Assembly: GCF_007997305.1 (NCBI RefSeq)
Contig: NZ_VORZ01000001.1
Coordinates: 1,488,001-1,552,000, forward strand
DNA: 64,000 nucleotides
Source of the DNA: Psychrobacter frigidicola
GTDB taxonomy: Bacteria > Pseudomonadota > Gammaproteobacteria > Pseudomonadales > Moraxellaceae
Direction of reading: 5' to 3'
The translations under genes and the position numbers were made by a program. Of the stretch, positions 58,552 to 64,000 are shown piece by piece (position 1 is the stretch's first letter; every line of letters starts with the position of its first letter). The notes below the pieces were generated by a model. It was not told the origin of the DNA. It worked only from the letters and a program-made list of their open reading frames with translations, and ran no database searches.

Positions 58552-58977
58552 TAACTGTTTATTATAGCTGGCTTAGCCGCTAAGCTACTTATTAACCTGC
58601 TTTATGATGAGCAAGTTCCCGCAGCGTTTCGGGAAATTATAGATGATATAGGCCGATAATAAGAAGGCACGCATCATAAATATGTGCCTGAATCTCAATT
58701 CTTTACGCTTAATAAGCTAATCGAGACGCGTATTCTAGAGCTGATTAGTGATTACCTAAGTCTTGACCCAAACTATGCAAAAAACGCTATCATTAATAGC
58801 GATAAGGCAAGCACGAGCTATATTATGGTGCTTAGCCAATTACAATCAATTTCAGACTTCCCATAAAAGCTAAATAGTCAAAGTGGCGTAGTCGATAAAC
58901 TACTCGCCAGCCGTCGATATCTGGACAAAGTGGCTCAAGACAGTGGCATGGCAGAAGATGTCTTGAAGTTAAAATAG
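58552..58977 (+). pseudogene. Decayed gene with three in-frame stops
   Basis: A single frame reads as protein throughout: AGLAAKLLINLLYDEQVPAAF and REIIDDIG, then TAATAA (58657-58662), then KYVPESQFFTLNKLIETRIL to about 58863, a further TAA at 58864, then KLNSQSGVVDKLLASRRYL to a TAG at 58975. The frame is never shifted. A short start at 58684 would give a 60-residue protein, but it is likely a piece of the old gene. The parent family is not recognised. Confidence 0.6.
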
Positions 58978-59205
58978 AAAGTTTTGAATCTATTTGAATA
59001 ACTTTGCATATAAGCTTTATAGTGATAAATGACCCCAGTCCTGATTATTACTTAATCAGCTATTATCTCTTTTATGAATAACCTGCTTGTAAAGAGCTCT
59101 CTTATGAAAAGCCCATCTATGAATATATCGTTTATAAAAACCAGTCTGTCACCTTTATTATCGCCTCATTTATTGTCGCCTAATTTGTCAAAATCTAAGT
59201 TGTTA

Positions 59206-59814
59206 ATGCCTAAATTCTATTCACGCCTGCTCCCCGCTGTTGTTTTAAGCTTATGTACGCTTAGCGGCTGTCAGAAGACACCAGAGCCGGAAACAATAGA
59301 GTCTACTTCCCAAAATACGCCCGTTACCTCTAACATTAATAATGGCAATCAAGCTGACCAAAAGCTAGAGGCAGCTCCAACAAATGAACCAAGCGTTGAT
59401 GAGATAGCGGCAGAAACCGAACGTGAAAACAATTTAGCTAGACTAGAAAATAACAGTAGCGCTGAAGGCCAAGCATCAAATGCTGAAATGGCAACGCTCA
59501 GCCCGCAACAACCAAGAAAAGGCACCCAAGTCACTGACGTACGTTATCGAAATGCTGCAGGTGAAACTTTGACCGTCGTTTTTGAAACGTCGGCAACTGG
59601 TCTATTAAACGCTATTGTCACCTTGCCAAATAATACAAAAATGACCCTTAGCGCGCCTGAAGGACAAGGTAACAACCCTACTTATCATTCACCCGATGGC
59701 GATACTGAGTTGGTCAGTCATGAGGGCGGAACTGCCATTGACTTTATTCAAAACAACAAAGTAACCAGCTTTAAAGCCATCAGTGCAGAAGCTGAGGTAA
59801 TTACTCAGATATAA
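59206..59814 (+). CDS. Putative lipoprotein with MliC-like C-terminal domain
   Basis: The frame begins at 59074, but the Met at 59206 immediately precedes a proper signal peptide and lipobox LSGC, giving 202 residues. A low-complexity acidic stretch of about 70 residues follows, then a beta domain (TDVRYRNAAGETLTVVFETS) that resembles the membrane-bound lysozyme inhibitor fold, although the usual Cys pair is absent, so the match is tentative. It ends at a strong terminator and is transcribed alone. Confidence 0.6.
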   Translation: MPKFYSRLLPAVVLSLCTLSGCQKTPEPETIESTSQNTPVTSNINNGNQADQKLEAAPTNEPSVDEIAAETERENNLARLENNSSAEGQASNAEMATLSPQQPRKGTQVTDVRYRNAAGETLTVVFETSATGLLNAIVTLPNNTKMTLSAPEGQGNNPTYHSPDGDTELVSHEGGTAIDFIQNNKVTSFKAISAEAEVITQI

Positions 59815-59847
59815 AACAGCAATTTTACAATTGCGACCAATAAAAAG

Positions 59848-59884
59848 GCAGTGAACGTATCATTAGCGTTCACTGCCTTTTTAT
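59848..59884. terminator. Terminator between convergent genes
   Basis: AAAAAGGCAGTGAACG-TATCATTAG-CGTTCACTGCCTTTTT, a 16-bp stem with runs at both ends, serving both the lipoprotein gene and the convergent gene at 59923. Confidence 0.92.
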
Positions 59885-59922
59885 TGCTTATTAATATGCC
59901 ACGCTATCTATTACATGTAGAA

Positions 59923-61332
59923 TTATAATCCTAACTTTTGTCGTAATCGCGCCAAGAATCCCCGCTTTTCTTGTTGAGCAGATGGGGGTTGACTATTGGT
60001 TTGAGTAGACAGTTCTTGCATAGCTGCACTGTTTGACACGGCTACAGAACTTGATGGCGCGTTAGGGATCGTCTCACAGCGTGCCCGTCTGGCCAACAAC
60101 GCCTCCATTGCAGTTTGCTTGCCTTTAGATACTTCAGCCTCAGTTGCTGTTTCAGCAGCTTCAATCGCGATTGAAGTGATATTAGGTAATACGGACGATG
60201 GCGGTGCAGTATTTGTTAGGTGCGTAAGACGAATATCTAGCTGCTTATAGCTATCTGCTTGTAGGCTACCTGAAAACAATAAACTACCGATTATCTTTTT
60301 GGTAGATTTAATAGAAAGTTTGGCAATGCTGGCTAACTGATTCACATCACGCGGCGTAGAGCTCAAAGCGGTCATTACGCGCAGCAACTCTTGTCGGTCG
60401 TTTTTAGTGAGGTCTGAATGACCAGTAGACTCATTATTAATAATTAAGGTCGGTTTGATCCAGTAGCGCAGCTGATAGGTCGAGTCATCATTGATTAAAG
60501 GTAGCAGTAACGTCGCTTGACGCCAAGCTTGCTCCCAAAGCCACTGAGTGAGGTCGTAAGCCCCGCTGTCGCTTGGTGCAGTCCCTTGATAAGGCTGCAA
60601 CTGCCAATCCAAGCTTAATGCTGATAAGACACTATCAGCGCTTGTCTGAGGCAGCCATACACGACCCTGACGAGGCTCAATAATAGCAATCGTCTGAGAA
60701 CTAGTATTAGCGTGAATAACAATTTGATGTAGACCTGTTGGCCGCTGTTGCAACTGCTGGATGAAAGTTATAAGACCCTGATAATCTTGCACGTGCACGC
60801 TAGAGGCGGGTGTAGAATTATTAAGCTGAGTTTGCGCAGTAGTAGTAGCCTTTGTAATTAACATTCGTCTGGAGGCATCATTACTCGTTTGGGTCTGCTT
60901 TACAGGCAGCTTTTCAGCGACTATTTGGTTTTGCTGTAAAATAGTTGTGATTGCACCAGCATTCTGTTTAAGCACTATTACCGACTGCATCAACCAGGCA
61001 TTAAGCATATCGAGTTTTTTGAGTGGTAAAACCAGACTATCGTCTACCATCCAACCCTCGCCAATATCGGTACGGCTCACATAAAGCACGGGTTTGTGTT
61101 GCTGACTTGCTAGCAGCTTAGTAATACTTGCCGCATCTCGAAACTCATTACTGATCATAAACAAGTCAACCTGTGGATGACTGGCTGATACCCACTCAAG
61201 GTCGGCCTCTAAGCGCAGCAGTACCCGCAAATAACCTTTAAGAAGAACTTGATCTGCAGGCTTCAAGCCAACCAATGCAGTGCGTAGTACTTTTTTTAGG
61301 TTGCTTTGGCTGTTCTCTAAGAAGCTACTCAC
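59923..61332 (-). CDS. Unrecognised 469-residue protein with receiver-like N-terminus
   Basis: GTG start with GGAGAG upstream. Residues 1-115 alternate strands and helices (VDLFMIS, KPVLYVSRTD, then SLVLPLKKLDMLNAWL) like a degenerate receiver domain without a phospho-Asp. The middle has an IVIHANTSSQTIAII strand. A short helical wing-like segment near 350 (NQLASIAKLSIKSTKKIIGSLLFSG) recalls a winged helix. A Ser/Thr/Gln-rich region leads to a basic C-terminal peptide GFLARLRQKLGL. No family is recognised, and it could be a divergent regulatory protein. The gene is convergent with the lipoprotein gene. Confidence 0.6.
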   Translation of the reverse strand: MSSFLENSQSNLKKVLRTALVGLKPADQVLLKGYLRVLLRLEADLEWVSASHPQVDLFMISNEFRDAASITKLLASQQHKPVLYVSRTDIGEGWMVDDSLVLPLKKLDMLNAWLMQSVIVLKQNAGAITTILQQNQIVAEKLPVKQTQTSNDASRRMLITKATTTAQTQLNNSTPASSVHVQDYQGLITFIQQLQQRPTGLHQIVIHANTSSQTIAIIEPRQGRVWLPQTSADSVLSALSLDWQLQPYQGTAPSDSGAYDLTQWLWEQAWRQATLLLPLINDDSTYQLRYWIKPTLIINNESTGHSDLTKNDRQELLRVMTALSSTPRDVNQLASIAKLSIKSTKKIIGSLLFSGSLQADSYKQLDIRLTHLTNTAPPSSVLPNITSIAIEAAETATEAEVSKGKQTAMEALLARRARCETIPNAPSSSVAVSNSAAMQELSTQTNSQPPSAQQEKRGFLARLRQKLGL

Positions 61333-61740
61333 GTTATCTCTCCACAGTGCACCACTTAAACTTACTTGCCTATTACGTCCGCGCCTTTATATCTTTATAC
61401 TTTTATATATACGTAATTTTGTATATGCGTACTTTCATAGATGCGTAGTTTCTAAATATTTTTACCCTACACCCTGTCACGATGCTGAGTCGCAGCTGCT
61501 GCGGTGGAGTCTAAATCATAGCACCACATAACACTATCCCTATTAAGACCTTTATTAGGCCACTCATGCGGTTGGTTTCTTATTTACATCTGCTACGGTT
61601 TTAAAAAGCTAAGACAATCATTTTTGGTAGAATAATTTTAATAAACTAGAAGATAAATTACCTATCTATCTCGATAATCAGTTAGTAAAAACAATTAACT
61701 AGTAAAAAAAGAAAGCGGCAATGTATGCATTATCTTCAAG
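61333..61740. other. Intergenic region
   Basis: About 408 bp, AT-rich, with three imperfect copies of ATATACGTA/ATATGCGTA-like sequence (61411-61450) and no coding-like frame. It separates two genes of the same direction, so the promoter of the 59923-61332 gene should lie here. Confidence 0.4.
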
Positions 61741-62508
61741 TTATTGCTTCGCTAACGGCAATCGACACGCCCCTGCACCTTGGGTTGTGACGGTAACGAC
61801 TGCCCCTGTTAAAGAAAACAGCTGTTGCAATTGCGTTTGAGCATTCTTTAGCGCCATATCCATCACATCACCGCGACAGGCACGCTCCAATACTTCTTTT
61901 TTAGCCATGCTTTGCGCTTGTGCTAAAATTTTCGGATCCACCTGCATCAAGCCAAAAGCACCGGTTTGCCAATCATAAATTTCGATATCATCCAGATAAA
62001 CCGAGAATATCTCTGAAGGTGGCAGGGTAATATTAATTTTTGGCAAGATTGAAATAGGGTCGTTGCCCTCTGCGCTATTTGACTTGTTACTATCTGTTTT
62101 ATTATCGTCCGCATTCAGTTGCGCAGGTTGTACCACTTGTACCATCTCAGGCGTTAGCGCGCTCAAGTCAATCCCAGCCTCTACGCGACCCCGCGCAATG
62201 AACAGACCTTTTTGCTCATCTTGCCACAACTTCATCCAGCTCCCCTGCTTTTGACTGGTAATTACCGTATCAACACTAAAGGCAATCGTCTGCAAGCGGT
62301 TCAGCTGCTGTATCTGCGTCACTACACCCTCACGGGTAATGGTTTCAACCGGCTCTTCTACCGTCCGGTTTTGAATGCTATAAAGTGAATAGGCTAATGC
62401 AGAAAAACTGAGTAATAATAATATCCACGTGGACATCGCGACAGGTTGCTTCGGTTTAGGCTGCTTGTTAAGTACATCATTAGAGGTACGGTTATCCGGA
62501 GTTTTCAT
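61741..62508 (-). CDS. DUF4230 family membrane-anchored protein
   Basis: One membrane helix (STWILLLLSFSALAYSLYSI) near residue 30 anchors a mostly extracytoplasmic domain with the DUF4230 pattern: a first strand around EGVVTQIQQLNRLQTIAFS, the ITLPPSEIFSVYLDDIEIYD box, and a C-terminal helix KEVLERACRGDVMDMALKNAQ. DUF4230 is of unknown function. An Asn/Asp/Ser-rich linker is inserted near residue 140. AAGG precedes the ATG. Confidence 0.75.
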   Translation of the reverse strand: MKTPDNRTSNDVLNKQPKPKQPVAMSTWILLLLSFSALAYSLYSIQNRTVEEPVETITREGVVTQIQQLNRLQTIAFSVDTVITSQKQGSWMKLWQDEQKGLFIARGRVEAGIDLSALTPEMVQVVQPAQLNADDNKTDSNKSNSAEGNDPISILPKINITLPPSEIFSVYLDDIEIYDWQTGAFGLMQVDPKILAQAQSMAKKEVLERACRGDVMDMALKNAQTQLQQLFSLTGAVVTVTTQGAGACRLPLAKQ

Positions 62509-63023
62509 TACACTACCTTAAATTTATCATTATTTTTTATAAATAGGCTATCGCTGGTCTCTACCATAGAAATGCTATTTGCTAGCAGCATCTTCAAGTC
62601 ATGGCGACTTATTTTCTACATAATTTCTTATTTATGTATTTATGATACACGCCTAAATCACCTATAACACTTTGCTCTAAAAATCATTCAATAACCAGAT
62701 AATGAGCATCCTATTTCCCTCACTATCTTTACGTTTCTAACCGGTTAAAGCCCAAAAAGTAAAAAGTCATTGCGTCTTAGCTGAAGTTTACCTAACATAG
62801 TCAGATTGTATCGATAAAATATCGATATAAATTTACTATTAGGGTCACAAACCGTGAAGTTGATGAGGTTTTCATACTGCCCTCACGGTTTATCCGGTTA
62901 TTGTTGCAGCTATAGACGGTAACTATCAAGGTGAGCGTGCAGCGGTCATCAGACCCTTTGACAAACGCTTCCCCTTCTACTGTTTATTTTTTATTTTATC
63001 AAAGATAAGGTCATGCTTTATTT
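62509..63023. other. Intergenic region upstream of proS
   Basis: Contains a hairpin with AAACCGTGA (62849-62857) and TCACGGTTT (62883-62891), an ATCGATA palindrome pair near 62815, and a short coding-like frame after 62882 that may be chance. No regulator site is identifiable. Confidence 0.45.
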
Positions 63024-64000
63024 ATGAAAGCCAGTCAATTTTTGTTTGCCACGCTAAAAGAAACCCCAAGTGATGCCGATATTGCCTCAAGTCAATTGAT
63101 GGTGCGTGCCGGTCTTATTCGTAAAATCGCTTCTGGATTATATATCTGGTTACCTTTAGGGCTGCGCGTGTTGCAAAAAGTCGAACGTATCGTTCGCGAA
63201 GAGATGCAAAATGTCGGCGCACAAGAAGTGCTTATGCCGATGACTCAGCCTGCTGAGCTTTGGCAAAAGACAGGGCGCTTTGATGACTATGGCCCTGAGC
63301 TATTGCGCTTTAAAGACCGTCATGACCGCGACTTTGTGCTAGGGCCGACGCATGAAGAAGTCATTACTAATCTTGCTCAAGGTGAATTGCGCAGTTATAA
63401 GCAGTTACCAATTACCTTCTTTCAAATTCAAAACAAGTTCCGTGATGAGATACGTCCGCGTTTTGGGGTGATGCGTGCGCGTGAATTTACCATGAAAGAT
63501 GCCTATTCTTTTCATGTTGATCAAGTGTCATTAGCGAAAACGTATGATGAAATGTATGATGCTTATACACGTATTTTTACCCGTTTGGGTTTAGATTTCC
63601 GTGCGGTACAAGCAGATACCGGTTCAATTGGTGGCTTTGCCTCGCATGAGTTTCATGTATTAGCAGATAGCGGCGAAGATGATATTGCCTTCTCAGATTC
63701 GTCCGATTATGCAGCGAACGTCGAACTTGCAGAATCTATTAGCACTGCTGAACGTCAACCACCAACCATGCCGCGCGAAGATGTCGTCACTCTTGATATG
63801 CCGACGTGTGAAGCGGTAGCCGAACATCTAGATGTCCCGCTTGCCACGACTGTCAAAACCTTGATTGTGCATGGTCATACGGTTGAGGGTGACGCGCAAC
63901 TTATCGCCTTAGTTATCAGAGGCGACCATACTTTAAACGCTATCAAAGCTGAGAAGATAGAAGAAGCTGATGTGCCTTTAACTATGGCAAGCGAAGAAGC
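63024..64000 (+). CDS. proS: Prolyl-tRNA synthetase, 3' end beyond the window
   Basis: The frame starts [20 protein letters not shown] and stays open to the last base, giving 325 residues of an enzyme of about 570. The class II motif 1 region ([21 protein letters not shown]), the motif 2 core ([21 protein letters not shown]) and the start of the editing domain ([14 protein letters not shown]) identify the bacterial ProRS with an INS editing domain. It charges tRNA-Pro. Confidence 0.98.
   Translation, partial: MKASQFLFATLKETPSDADIASSQLMVRAGLIRKIASGLYIWLPLGLRVLQKVERIVREEMQNVGAQEVLMPMTQPAELWQKTGRFDDYGPELLRFKDRHDRDFVLGPTHEEVITNLAQGELRSYKQLPITFFQIQNKFRDEIRPRFGVMRAREFTMKDAYSFHVDQVSLAKTYDEMYDAYTRIFTRLGLDFRAVQADTGSIGGFASHEFHVLADSGEDDIAFSDSSDYAANVELAESISTAERQPPTMPREDVVTLDMPTCEAVAEHLDVPLATTVKTLIVHGHTVEGDAQLIALVIRGDHTLNAIKAEKIEEADVPLTMASEE

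Overview
The window reads as a chromosomal segment of a gammaproteobacterium of the Moraxellaceae, most likely Psychrobacter. This is inferred from moderate-to-low GC content, AT-rich intergenic DNA, a split type II secretion locus in the order gspN-gspC-gspD, a FimX-like c-di-GMP protein, EF-P with EpmB, and many small lipoproteins. No rRNA operon, CRISPR array or intact insertion sequence is visible. One tRNA (Val, anticodon GAC) is present.

Layout. 1-2.2 kb: the end of an AllH/DUF2877-type gene, a DUF1097 membrane protein and a convergent carbamate kinase, suggesting carbamoyl phosphate/oxamate metabolism. 2.4-9.7 kb: MtfA-type peptidase, an EstA-like autotransporter esterase, DUF1810, a lipoprotein, TenA, a methyltransferase, a broken TrkH-like gene and a small lipoprotein. 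10-10.5 kb: a very hydrophilic protein built on 11-residue repeats. 10.9-13.9 kb: an NCS1 permease and hydantoin/allantoin racemase operon, divergent from a GntR/FCD regulator, with three evenly spaced TTGTTAAC palindromes between them. 14-17.2 kb: an accessory patch beside tRNA-Val with a class II Fic protein, two damaged phage-type replication genes and the 3' end of an XRE repressor, probably a decayed prophage or island.

17.4-33 kb: a cytochrome c-MoxR-DUF58-TgpA cluster; a FimX-like degenerate GGDEF/EAL protein and a neighbouring large protein with a possible PilZ-like C-terminus; EpmB and EF-P, divergent; then TatD, TcdA and a GAF-hybrid histidine kinase. 33.1-34 kb holds a heavily decayed lipoprotein gene. 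34-38.5 kb: GspD, GspC and GspN. 38.7-46 kb: an H-NS-type protein, SSB, a DUF3833 lipoprotein, a YajR-like MFS transporter and UvrA. 46.1-50.6 kb: an AbiH-type abortive-infection protein inserted among housekeeping genes, DUF503, a small membrane protein, a GNAT enzyme and a Rieske-flavin oxidoreductase. 50.9-58.5 kb: TruD, a membrane diguanylate cyclase, a PHP-domain nuclease, YciB, YciI, a small membrane protein and MnmC. 58.5-64 kb: a pseudogene, a lipoprotein, two poorly characterised proteins and the start of proS.

Themes. Genes for translation and tRNA quality (EF-P/EpmB, TcdA, TruD, MnmC, ProS) alternate with c-di-GMP and envelope functions (FimX-like, diguanylate cyclase, GspNCD, autotransporter). 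Accessory content is concentrated at 8.7-17.2, 33.1-34.0, 46.1-47.6 and 58.5-59.0 kb. I see no unambiguous new multi-gene system. The best candidates for something undescribed are the 11-mer repeat protein, the FimX-like/large-protein pair, the hydantoin-type operon with its triple operator, and the receiver-like protein at 59.9-61.3 kb.
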